Assembly: GCA_964578905.1 (NCBI GenBank) | Contig: CAZOER010000024.1 | Location: 1 to 14,352 of the forward strand | Origin: CAZVBV01 sp964578905 | GTDB lineage: Bacteria; Patescibacteriota; Gracilibacteria; UBA4473 | Direction of reading: 5' to 3' | DNA length: 14,352 bases | Shown here: piece by piece, positions 6,514 through 12,623 of the stretch | Numbering within the stretch: the stretch's first letter is position 1 | Layout of the letters: each line of letters starts with the position of its first letter | Made by a program: the position numbers and the translations under genes | Notes under the pieces: model-generated | Seen by the model: the letters and a program-made list of their open reading frames with translations, nothing else | Told to the model about the DNA's origin: nothing | Database searches by the model: none

Positions 6514-7585
6514 TTGAAATCGTTTTATTCATCATCAAGTGATCGACGAGAACCAATGCCGTCATCGATTCGAGTACCGGAATCACCCGCGGAACAATGA
6601 TCGGATCGTGTCGACCCTCGATTTCTAGATCCACTTCTTCCCCTTTGGTATTTACTGTCTTTTGAGGTTTTGCAATCGATGAGGTTGGCTTCACTGCCAC
6701 GCGAAACCAGATGTCCTCGCCTGTTGAGATGCCACCAAGAATGCCCCCATTGGCATTTCTTTTTGTTTCAACCCGGGTTCCATCCCCCGAACCCGGGTTA
6801 GGAATAAATTCATCATTCGCCTCAGATCCTTTCATCGCCGACAGGGCAAACCCTTCGCCGATTTCAAATCCTTTTACAGATCCCACAGACAGACACGCTT
6901 TCGCGAGATCCGCCTCGAGCTTGTCGAAGACCGGCGCTCCCAGTCCCACTGGAGGATTCTTAATTCTAATCTCAACAATTCCCCCAAGGGAGTCTCCATC
7001 TGCCTTTACAGACTCAACTTTTTTCAATGTTTTTTCAAACGCGCTTTCATCTGCCATCCGCAGAGGATTTTTTTCAATAAATTTCTCGTCCACATTTTCA
7101 AATTCTTCTCCTCCGATCGCTCGTGCGAATCCGATGATTTCAATGTTGTGTTGTTTCAATATTTCAGAAGCTACCGCTCCGCCCATCACACGAGAAATCG
7201 TTTCTCGTCCAGAACTTCGCCCGCCTCCTCGATGATCTCGGATCCCATATTTTTTGAAGAAAGAAGCATCTGCATGCGAAGGACGGAAAACATCTTTTAG
7301 ATTCTCGTAATCCGTTGAACGCATATTGCTATTCGCAACAAGCACCGCAATAGGGGCTCCTGTTGTCTTTCCTTCAAAAACACCCGACACAATTTCACAC
7401 GTATCAGACTCTTTTCTTTCTGTCGTAATGTTTGATTGCCCTGGCCTTCTTTTATTTAATTCTTCTTGAATACATTTATTGTTCAATTCGAGATTTGACG
7501 GACAGCCATCAATGACGACCCCCATCATTGTTCCATGGGACTCTCCAAAACTCGTAATTCGAAATAGGTTTCCAAAAGTATTCAT
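6500..7585 (-). CDS. aroC: Chorismate synthase
   Basis: This 361-residue enzyme converts EPSP to chorismate, the last shikimate-pathway step, with reduced FMN. It begins MNTFGNLFRITSFGESHG, the family's N-terminal signature with His17. It also has RPGQSN (47-52), RPSHAD with His104, the basic signature HRGGGRSSGRET (118-129), and the C-terminal FMN-site region RNANGGILGGISTGED. An upstream in-frame ATG at 7624 would add 13 residues encoded by the terminator hairpin and is rejected. The NUDIX gene overlaps its end. No other shikimate gene is visible in the window, so the pathway context must lie elsewhere. Confidence 0.98.
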   Translation of the reverse strand: MNTFGNLFRITSFGESHGTMMGVVIDGCPSNLELNNKCIQEELNKRRPGQSNITTERKESDTCEIVSGVFEGKTTGAPIAVLVANSNMRSTDYENLKDVFRPSHADASFFKKYGIRDHRGGGRSSGRETISRVMGGAVASEILKQHNIEIIGFARAIGGEEFENVDEKFIEKNPLRMADESAFEKTLKKVESVKADGDSLGGIVEIRIKNPPVGLGAPVFDKLEADLAKACLSVGSVKGFEIGEGFALSAMKGSEANDEFIPNPGSGDGTRVETKRNANGGILGGISTGEDIWFRVAVKPTSSIAKPQKTVNTKGEEVDLEIEGRHDPIIVPRVIPVLESMTALVLVDHLMMNKTISNEKI

Positions 7586-7595
7586 GTGCGAAAAA

Positions 7596-7624
7596 GTAAT
7601 AACAAAAAACCACCTTGGGGGCAA
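7596..7624 (-). promoter_or_regulatory. Possible aroC promoter embedded in the preceding terminator
   Basis: TTGCCC (7624-7619) lies in the terminator hairpin, followed by a 17-base spacer and TATTAC (7601-7596). The start would fall about three bases before the aroC ATG. Both hexamers match consensus at 4 of 6 positions, so this is tentative, but aroC otherwise has no promoter after the terminator. Confidence 0.3.
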
Positions 7625-7629
7625 GGTAG
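7604..7629 (-). terminator. Strong intrinsic terminator between the small exported protein gene and aroC
   Basis: The minus strand has CTACCTTG, loop CCCC, CAAGGTGG and then TTTTTT: 8 bp with one wobble pair and a clean T run, 26 bases after the upstream gene's stop. An alternative reading is an attenuator for aroC, since the hairpin ends about 18 bases before that ATG. Confidence 0.85.
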
Positions 7630-7655
7630 CTTTGTTCTTTTAACAAGTTTGATAA

Positions 7656-8060
7656 TTATCGTCGTGTTCCTTCTACGTATTGATCCATAGGAACTGTTCG
7701 TCCTGCAAATCGGATTCGCATGCTACTGATATTTTTTCCTCGAATTCGTGTTCTTCGTCCTGCTTTATCCATTTCTGTTCGTGATTCCGATTTTACAACC
7801 GCTCGTGGTCGTACAACATCTCGTCGTACAAGCTCCGTTTTCATTTGTGCTACGTAAATATCTCGTTCTCGTGGTGTGTGTTGTAATCGTCGGTAATATG
7901 CTTGCCCACCCATGTCTCCATGGCTTGATCTGAGTACGGTAAAAATCGTTGTTGAAGATTGATCAACATCCGTGAGATAATACGCTCCACCAGTGAAAAC
8001 AAGGGCAGAAAGAATAAATACGAAGGCTGTTAAAAATGAAAACCGGTGATTGTTTCGCAT
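7656..8060 (-). CDS. Small exported or membrane-anchored basic protein
   Basis: This 134-residue protein has a short basic N-terminus and one hydrophobic helix (about 9-28) that is either a signal peptide or an anchor; no lipobox Cys is present. The exported part is strikingly rich in Arg (for example TPRERD and RRTRIRGKN), suggesting binding to an acidic polymer such as nucleic acid or wall polymer, which is inference only. I recognise no family. It has its own consensus-like promoter and a strong terminator, so it appears monocistronic. The ATG at 8060 is the start that keeps the hydrophobic helix near the N-terminus. Confidence 0.8.
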   Translation of the reverse strand: MRNNHRFSFLTAFVFILSALVFTGGAYYLTDVDQSSTTIFTVLRSSHGDMGGQAYYRRLQHTPRERDIYVAQMKTELVRRDVVRPRAVVKSESRTEMDKAGRRTRIRGKNISSMRIRFAGRTVPMDQYVEGTRR

Positions 8061-8088
8061 AATGTGGGTTTGATAATTGGGTAGTGCT

Positions 8089-8116
8089 TTTTTACTTCGA
8101 GAGAAAAAAATGTCAA
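8089..8116 (-). promoter_or_regulatory. Promoter of the small exported protein gene
   Basis: Consensus TTGACA (8116-8111), a 16-base spacer and TAAAAA (8094-8089) lie on the minus strand. The same spacing and -10 hexamer occur at the putative def promoter. The leader would be about 25 bases without a Shine-Dalgarno. Confidence 0.6.
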
Positions 8117-8138
8117 GGAAAAAGAACGCGATTTTTCC
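8117..8138 (-). terminator. Possible terminator of the baseplate-J-like gene
   Basis: GGAAAAA and TTTTTCC pair around an 8-base loop, 23 bases after the stop codon. The stem is weak and the T run is part of the stem, so this is only a candidate. Confidence 0.3.
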
Positions 8139-8160
8139 GCTCCGTCAACTCCCTCTCCGC

Positions 8161-9807
8161 TTATTTTATTTTGAATTCGATCCTATTAAAAATGCTCGGC
8201 AAGCTCTCTGCCCAGAACGGTGATATTTTCATATCAAGCACATTTTCGATTTCTGGATAATTCGTCAAAATCCCACGCACATCTTTCGTGCTTCTTCCTG
8301 CAATTTCTTTCTTTAATTTTTCTCTCCATTCTCGTGCGGAGATTGAATCCGAATCAATATCCAATGTTTCTACTCCCTGCATTTCTACTGATAATTTTAC
8401 CCATTTTTCTTCTTCAAGGAATTCCGATTCCATCACTCTATACTGAGCAGAAACGGGATCTATTTTTATAAGTTTTTTCCGGTGGTCTTGTGTCGCCCTC
8501 AGTTTTTCCGTGAGGAATTTTGCCACTTGTGATTGATCAAAAACAATTCCCATCAGACGCACATGGGCCGGCACTTCAAACGTCTGTACTTCTTGCCCAA
8601 TCAAATCTTCTGGAAATTCTAAACGGACGGTTTCTGTTTTGAGCAATCGTGGGTCGTCGAGGAGAACGTATTTTCCTTTTTCTCGTTCTGATCGATTCTC
8701 TATTTCTGTCCGCAATTGATCCACTCCCTGCACGCGAAATTTATCAATCAGTATATCCTTTACGGCTTCGAAATCCCCTTCTTCGATGAAGTAGTGCGTC
8801 AGCGTCGATCCACCCACAAGTGGTCCTTTGTTCGCACGAGCGTAGTAGAGTTCTCGGGATTCAGAACGGAGTGCCGGAAAGATAAGATCTGTTCCTGCCT
8901 GGATATTCCCCCTCTCTCCAATTGGTTTCTCATCTTCGTCATACTGGTCGGCTCTGATCTCTACGACAAATCGCCCCGCTCCATCTTCATTGCGCGGTGG
9001 GATAATCACTTTGTCTTCGAATCGGAAGACAATCCCATCCTCTGTTGCCAAACGAGAGGGTAAAAGGAATTTCTCATATTTCGTTTCGTTCATCAGTGTC
9101 ACCTTTCCGTGTGCGTCCGTCAGATCATATCGCCGTCCTGTGGAGGGGAAAATTTCGGTTCCAATGACTTCTGTTTCCACAAAAATACCATCGACCATTG
9201 GAAGGTTCTTTTCTTTATCCGACACGTCTGCTTCTGGCAGGGTGACGACAACATTCTGTGTTACTGGAATTACGGAGACTTTGAGCTTCAATGTCACGGT
9301 CGCTCTCGGGGAAATCCATGCCCACGTTCCGATAAGAAGAATGATGACGATTAAAAATCCAAAGAATATTTTTCCTCGAATCGGTTTCCGTCGTCCTTCG
9401 TTTTCAATTTTGTGCGTAGAGAATACTGGTTTTGTTTTTGTAGCCGTGAAAGCAACTGGCGCCTCTTCTTCGTTTTCGGTTGGGGTTTCCTTTTTTGGTT
9501 CTCCATTGAGAATAGCCTTCACTTCTTGTCGTTCCGCATCAAGAAACTCTGTTGGCATGACAGAGTGCACTTTCAAATTCTGAGATTTCATACTATCGCG
9601 CACGAACTTCTGCATCACCACAAAAGAAAGTTCTTTCTTCTCTGTTTCTCCCGCTTCTTTTAATTTTTTGAGAAAGGAAGTGTCTGACAAAATAGCAAAA
9701 TGCCGAGGACAGATAAACACAATTTTATTAGTCGGAACTTGCTTCACCACTTGAAGGATGTCTTTTACGCTGTCGGTATCTTGCAACGAAATAGGTGTCA
9801 CTTCCAT
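8161..9807 (-). CDS. Membrane-anchored baseplate-J-like domain protein
   Basis: It encodes 548 residues from the ATG at 9807. The longer in-frame start at 9894 would translate a hairpin repeat and is rejected. Residues 1-90 form a small alpha/beta domain (KIVFICPRHFAIL and following helices) that precedes similar proteins in candidate-phyla genomes. A Glu-rich linker runs to about 140, and one transmembrane helix spans 147-165. Residues about 233-335 (GKVTLMNETK, DGIVFRFEDKVIIPP, ERGNIQAGTDLIFP, GPLVGGST) resemble the beta-rich domain annotated as baseplate J-like in these organisms. The rest is alpha/beta and extracytoplasmic. The name reflects domain resemblance, not phage origin; no other tail genes are nearby. 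A cell-envelope or secretion role is a guess. Confidence 0.85.
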   Translation of the reverse strand: MEVTPISLQDTDSVKDILQVVKQVPTNKIVFICPRHFAILSDTSFLKKLKEAGETEKKELSFVVMQKFVRDSMKSQNLKVHSVMPTEFLDAERQEVKAILNGEPKKETPTENEEEAPVAFTATKTKPVFSTHKIENEGRRKPIRGKIFFGFLIVIILLIGTWAWISPRATVTLKLKVSVIPVTQNVVVTLPEADVSDKEKNLPMVDGIFVETEVIGTEIFPSTGRRYDLTDAHGKVTLMNETKYEKFLLPSRLATEDGIVFRFEDKVIIPPRNEDGAGRFVVEIRADQYDEDEKPIGERGNIQAGTDLIFPALRSESRELYYARANKGPLVGGSTLTHYFIEEGDFEAVKDILIDKFRVQGVDQLRTEIENRSEREKGKYVLLDDPRLLKTETVRLEFPEDLIGQEVQTFEVPAHVRLMGIVFDQSQVAKFLTEKLRATQDHRKKLIKIDPVSAQYRVMESEFLEEEKWVKLSVEMQGVETLDIDSDSISAREWREKLKKEIAGRSTKDVRGILTNYPEIENVLDMKISPFWAESLPSIFNRIEFKIK

Positions 9808-9815
9808 ATGAAGGA

Positions 9816-9844
9816 AATGTAACCGAAGAGGAGGATTTTTACAA
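9816..9844 (-). promoter_or_regulatory. Putative promoter of the baseplate-J-like gene
   Basis: TTGTAA (9844-9839), a 17-base spacer and TACATT (9821-9816) lie on the minus strand. The start would be near 9809, two bases before the ATG, so the transcript would be effectively leaderless. This supports the 9807 start. Confidence 0.5.
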
Positions 9845-9855
9845 TCCCAACCCAC

Positions 9856-9888
9856 TTTGTCATCCCGACCGTAGCGGAGGGATCCCTT
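9856..9888 (+). repeat. Left inverted arm (repeat copy C)
   Basis: This arm reads TTTGTCATCCCGA inward and folds as ATCCC/GGGAT around an inner CCG-TAG-CGG helix. Its last bases include part of the TAA stop codon of the GIY-YIG gene. Confidence 0.8.
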
Positions 9889-10180
9889 AATCAATCAATT
9901 CTTCCGTTAAATCCTTCCATGAGAAATTTATTGAACGGATAAGAAATTCTTTTTTCTTTCTATTCCATTTTTTTATTTGCTTCTCTCTTTCTAGTGCTCC
10001 GTAGACATCTCCACCTTCCTCATAATATACAAGTTTTTTACATTTATATTTTTTAGAAAAACCTTCTATTTCCTCTGATTTATGTTCAAGAACTCTTCGA
10101 ATTAAATTATTAGTAACTCCCACATAAAGAGTCCCACTTTCACTTGCCATTATGTAAACAAAATACTGTCGTTGGATCAT
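9887..10180 (-). CDS. GIY-YIG nuclease-superfamily small protein
   Basis: This 97-residue protein has the compact single-domain length of the YhbQ/UPF0213-like group. It shows FVYIM (7-11) and TLYVGVTNN (17-25) for the two GIY-YIG strands, NNLIRRVLEH with the conserved Arg28, a middle FSKKY...LVYYEE segment, and REKQIKKW (65-72) with the likely catalytic Glu66. It then ends with the WKDLTEEL tail typical of the group. The usual NP before that Trp is NF here. The start at 10180 is chosen because the longer frame from 10243 would translate the flanking repeat. Members are proposed DNA endonucleases, but their roles are mostly unknown. Both ends of the gene touch inverted hairpin repeats. Confidence 0.9.
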   Translation of the reverse strand: MIQRQYFVYIMASESGTLYVGVTNNLIRRVLEHKSEEIEGFSKKYKCKKLVYYEEGGDVYGALEREKQIKKWNRKKKEFLIRSINFSWKDLTEELID

Positions 10181-10183
10181 TGG

Positions 10184-10216
10184 AAGGGATTTCTCGGCTT
10201 CGCTCGAAATGACAAA
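10184..10216 (-). repeat. Right inverted arm (repeat copy D)
   Basis: On the minus strand it reads TTTGTCATTTCGA inward and folds as ATTTC/GAAAT. Relative to copy C, arm positions 9-10 change CC to TT while positions 25-26 change GG to AA, so stem pairing is kept. It ends four bases before the response-regulator stop codon. Confidence 0.8.
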
Positions 10217-10220
10217 AACA

Positions 10221-10886
10221 TTACGTCCGCACAATATATCCATATCCGTGAACGGTCTCGATCATATTCGCACCATCTCCCAGTTTCTTCCGCAGAGAAC
10301 GAACGTGTACCGTGATGGTATTGGAAACCATGTTGTCATCTTTCCCCTCCCATAAACACTGTTGAAGTTCCTCTCGTGTAACGAGTGTGTTTTTGTTGCG
10401 CAAGAGAAGCAGTAAAATCTGGAATTCTTTTTTCGTGAGGTGCACATCTTTCTGTTTATAAAATACCAACATGTTTGTCATATCCACTGCAATGTCTTTG
10501 CACCGCAACACATTATTCTGTGTGCCAGATTTCCGTCTCAATAAACATTTCGCTCTCGCCGTCAGTTCATCAAGTGAAAAATCTTTCACGAGAAAATCAT
10601 CCGCCCCAAGATTGATCGCCTTAATTCGCGTATCAACAAGATTGTTGGAAGAAATCGCCAAAATCGGTGTCTTTTTCCCAAGCGCCCGAAGCGAGGCAAT
10701 GACGAGAAACCCGTCTTTTTTTGGAAGCACAATATCAAGAATCACAAGGTCATACTTGTTCGCTTTCATTTTTTCTAATGCCACCTCCCCATCTCCCGCT
10801 CGATCAACGATAAATTTCTCCTGTTTCAATGTCATCTCAATAAGATCCAACATGGATTCGTTGTCTTCTACAACAAGTATTTTCAT
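10221..10886 (-). CDS. OmpR/PhoB-type response regulator
   Basis: It encodes 221 residues from the ATG at 10886; an upstream in-frame ATG at 10919 adds residues before the canonical MKILVVEDN start. Receiver domain (1-118): acidic pocket Glu7/Asp8, phosphoacceptor Asp51 in VILDIVLPKKDG, Ser79 in ILAISS, Phe98 and Lys101. The normal Lys-Pro pair is Lys-Asp here. The C-terminal winged helix (about 125-221) shows LTKKEFQILLLLLRN, the recognition helix region NTITVHVRSLRKKLG and the terminal hairpin HGYGYIVRT. It is expected to dimerise on phosphorylation and bind DNA. It is divergent from a histidine kinase, its likely partner. The 3' end abuts the GIY-YIG unit. Confidence 0.96.
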   Translation of the reverse strand: MKILVVEDNESMLDLIEMTLKQEKFIVDRAGDGEVALEKMKANKYDLVILDIVLPKKDGFLVIASLRALGKKTPILAISSNNLVDTRIKAINLGADDFLVKDFSLDELTARAKCLLRRKSGTQNNVLRCKDIAVDMTNMLVFYKQKDVHLTKKEFQILLLLLRNKNTLVTREELQQCLWEGKDDNMVSNTITVHVRSLRKKLGDGANMIETVHGYGYIVRT

Positions 10887-10903
10887 CGCGAGGGGGGCTA
10901 TGA

Positions 10904-10916
10904 ATATTGCCAATAT
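10904..10916. promoter_or_regulatory. Palindrome overlapping the response-regulator -10 region
   Basis: ATATTG and CAATAT flank a single central base and overlap the predicted -10 on the minus strand. This position is suitable for a repressor or autoregulatory site in the shared divergent region. Confidence 0.4.
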
Positions 10917-10940
10917 CACCCGTATCTATATTTCTGTCAA
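10912..10940 (-). promoter_or_regulatory. Promoter of the OmpR-type regulator
   Basis: Consensus TTGACA (10940-10935), a 17-base spacer and GATATT (10917-10912) lie on the minus strand, leaving a leader of about 20 bases. The rest of the 211-bp divergent region (to 11097) holds A/T-rich sequence; no equally clear kinase promoter was found there. Confidence 0.6.
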
Positions 10941-11097
10941 TGTTTACTCTTAATAAAAACTTCACATTTGATTTGTCAGTTTGTAAAAAAAGTATTGTTT
11001 TCTCTTTACAATAAGTCGAGAATGATGTAGGGAGAGAGTTGCAGTTCTTTATATTCTTCATTTTATATTGTTTGAGGCCGTAATAGCTTCAAATCAA

Positions 11098-12000
11098 ATG
11101 ATTCGTTTGGACGGTGTTTCTCTTTGTATTCCTTGTCCCTTCTCCATGGTGAGCTTCACAGAAGCCAGTAATTATATCTCGACAAATCTTCCATTTCGGA
11201 AGCGGAGAGCTGTAAAAAATAGTCACCCGAGAGGTACCGAGACGAGAATTACAAATAAAAGAGAGCTGTCATACGAAGAACTTCAGGAACTCGATCAATC
11301 AAAAAACAAATTCATTTCTATCGTTTCTCACGAATTAAGAACCCCAATGACCGTTATTAACGGATTCACGGATTTTTTGCTGTCGGAGAAATTTGGAGAA
11401 CTCAATGGCAAACAAAAAGAGTTTCTTGGTACGATATCTCGAAATACCACGGAGCTTATTAAATTAGTAAACAAAATCCTCGACATAAGTCGGCTTGAAT
11501 CTGGAAAATTGGTATTCGAATCACGGGACATCCTTCTTCCTGAGTTTCTTATCGAAGCTACAAGCGAATTCCGAGTCCTTTGTTTGCAAAAAGATATAAC
11601 CATCTCCTTTGAAAACCCACAAAACGTACGTTGCTTTATCAAGAGCGATCCCTTTCGTATAAAGCGAGTTCTCATGAACCTCATCAGTAATTCCTGCAAA
11701 TGCACCCCGAAAGGAGGAACGGTTGTTGTTATCCTTGAGCCATGTCCAAAGGCAGGACAATCTGTTCAAATTTCTGTGAAAGATAATGGAATTGGAATCC
11801 CAAAAGAAGATCAGAAATATATCTTTGAGAAATTTCACCAAGTAGAGAACTCTCTCCGGAAAAGCTACACCGGAACAGGACTCGGACTCCACATTGTAAA
11901 TCTTATTATTGCAAGGCTCGGTGGGAGCATTTGGTTTGAAAGTAAAAAAGGAGAAGGAACGTGTTTCACTTTTTCGTTGCCTGATACAAATGAAAAATAA
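11098..12000 (+). CDS. Soluble sensor histidine kinase
   Basis: It encodes 300 residues from the ATG at 11098; a TTG at 11068 or an ATG at 11146 are alternatives and the N-terminus is uncertain. There is no transmembrane helix and no recognisable PAS or GAF domain in the first 60 residues, so it probably senses an internal signal or a partner protein. HisKA domain: FISIVSHELRTP with phosphoacceptor His78, then a dimerisation hairpin to about 138. HATPase_c: N box VLMNLISNSCKCTPKGG (Asn194, Asn198, with an unusual Cys pair), G1 DNGIGIP (229-235), F box IFEKFHQ, G2 GTGLGLHI (259-266). Its end overlaps the downstream receiver gene by 11 bases, showing coupled expression. Confidence 0.95.
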   Translation: MIRLDGVSLCIPCPFSMVSFTEASNYISTNLPFRKRRAVKNSHPRGTETRITNKRELSYEELQELDQSKNKFISIVSHELRTPMTVINGFTDFLLSEKFGELNGKQKEFLGTISRNTTELIKLVNKILDISRLESGKLVFESRDILLPEFLIEATSEFRVLCLQKDITISFENPQNVRCFIKSDPFRIKRVLMNLISNSCKCTPKGGTVVVILEPCPKAGQSVQISVKDNGIGIPKEDQKYIFEKFHQVENSLRKSYTGTGLGLHIVNLIIARLGGSIWFESKKGEGTCFTFSLPDTNEK

Positions 12001-12340
12001 AAAAATACTGGTAATTGATGACACAAAAGACTTGAACGATATGTTTGCACTGGCCTTTGAATGTGAAGGGTGTTTTGTACGGCAGAGTTTTGATGGGAAA
12101 GATGGTTTTGCCGTCTATAAAGAATTCCAACCCGATGTCATCCTGCTCGACATTATGATGCCTGAGATGGACGGGAACGAGGTTCTCGCACATATTCAAG
12201 AAGAAGGCGACCCACAACCCCTCATTATTATTTTTTCAAATATGGAGTGGAAAGGCGAAACGTCAGAACACGTTCGATATATCAAGAAATCAAGTATTAC
12301 CCCTACCGAGATGGTGGAGCAGGTGAAGAAGATGATGTGA
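11990..12340 (+). CDS. Single-domain response regulator (CheY-like receiver)
   Basis: This 116-residue protein is a receiver domain only: acidic pair Asp10/Asp11, phosphoacceptor Asp54 in ILLDIMMPEMDG, Ser83 in IIIFSN and Lys99/Lys100 in IKKSSITP. No output domain is present, so it likely acts by protein contact or as a phosphate shuttle or sink. The ATG at 11990 lies within the last codons of the kinase gene and was chosen over a longer in-frame ORF because MKNKKILVIDD is the canonical receiver start. With the divergent OmpR-type regulator it gives one kinase with two possible receivers. It ends in TGA, which confirms TGA as a stop. Confidence 0.95.
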   Translation: MKNKKILVIDDTKDLNDMFALAFECEGCFVRQSFDGKDGFAVYKEFQPDVILLDIMMPEMDGNEVLAHIQEEGDPQPLIIIFSNMEWKGETSEHVRYIKKSSITPTEMVEQVKKMM

Positions 12341-12411
12341 ATTTGGCTGGGGCGGAGGGATGACGCTACCGCTATATTGCGAACCCTTGGGTTAGAATCC
12401 CGACATCAGGT

Positions 12412-12456
12412 AAAGAAAAAAATACTATCCCCTTTGGGGATACTGTTTTTTTCTTT
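12412..12456. terminator. Bidirectional intrinsic terminator after the kinase-receiver operon
   Basis: ATCCCC-TTT-GGGGAT (12427-12441) is flanked by a long A run on the left and a long T run on the right that can extend the stem. It can act on either strand, and on the plus strand it follows the receiver gene by about 70 bases. The 70 bases between hold no gene. Confidence 0.85.
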
Positions 12457-12514
12457 GGCTGGCATCTCGAGTCTATAACCTTTCAACTTGATATTCAAGC
12501 CATTTTCCGCCTTG

Positions 12515-12532
12515 AAATGTTACAAATGTTAC
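12515..12532. repeat. Tandem 9-base repeat in a non-coding stretch
   Basis: Two perfect adjacent copies of AAATGTTAC. The surrounding 12457-12591 has no gene. It also holds CTTGA-TAT-TCAAG (12487-12499), and it ends at a plus-strand terminator-like hairpin. These could be protein-binding sites. Confidence 0.6.
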
Positions 12533-12591
12533 ACAGTGGAGAGTTTCTGTTGAATACATTATTTGTTCAATGATTTTACACAAGATAATAT

Positions 12592-12617
12592 TCACTTCCT
12601 CAGAAGTGATCTTTTTT
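12592..12617 (+). terminator. Plus-strand terminator without an obvious gene upstream
   Basis: TCACTTC, loop CTCA, GAAGTGA, then TCTTTTTT on the plus strand. The U tract is on the plus side only, so it is not a natural terminator for the minus-strand nuclease gene ending at 12624. It may protect that gene from kinase-operon read-through or end a small RNA. Confidence 0.65.
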
Positions 12618-12623
12618 ACTCAT

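Larger units (their letters stand above)
9856..10216 (-). mobile_element. Putative miniature element: GIY-YIG gene bounded by 33-base inverted hairpin repeats
   Basis: The 361-bp unit begins and ends with 33-base arms (9856-9888 and the complement of 10184-10216) that match at 26 of 33 positions. The arms point outward, with TTTGTCAT at both ends and ATCCCTT on the inner sides. Everything between is the GIY-YIG gene: its stop overlaps the left arm and its ATG is three bases from the right arm. No target-site duplication is obvious. Mobility is inferred from the architecture, not shown. Confidence 0.5.

Noticed and set aside
6711..7235. 174-codon open frame on the plus strand opposite aroC
   Set aside because: It is antisense to a complete, motif-rich chorismate synthase and its translation has no recognisable domain; it reflects the codon use of the real gene.
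8990..9583. 197-codon open frame on the plus strand opposite the baseplate-J-like gene
   Set aside because: It is antisense to a convincing membrane protein with promoter and domain structure; it has no promoter or domain of its own.
8161..9807. Prophage region, suggested by the baseplate-J-like domain
   Set aside because: The protein has a central membrane anchor and neighbours are chromosomal genes; no other tail, capsid or integrase gene is present.
9808..9894. N-terminal extension of the baseplate-J-like protein from an in-frame ATG at 9894
   Set aside because: It would translate the hairpin arm and run through the predicted promoter; the ATG at 9807 begins the recognisable domain.
10181..10243. 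N-terminal extension of the GIY-YIG protein from 10243
   Set aside because: The extra residues are a translation of the repeat arm and the response-regulator 3' end; the GIY-YIG domain begins right after the ATG at 10180.
12380..12412. tRNA T-arm-like sequence GGGTTAGAATCCC
   Set aside because: The T loop lacks the conserved C and no matching D arm, anticodon arm or acceptor 5' strand is found upstream.
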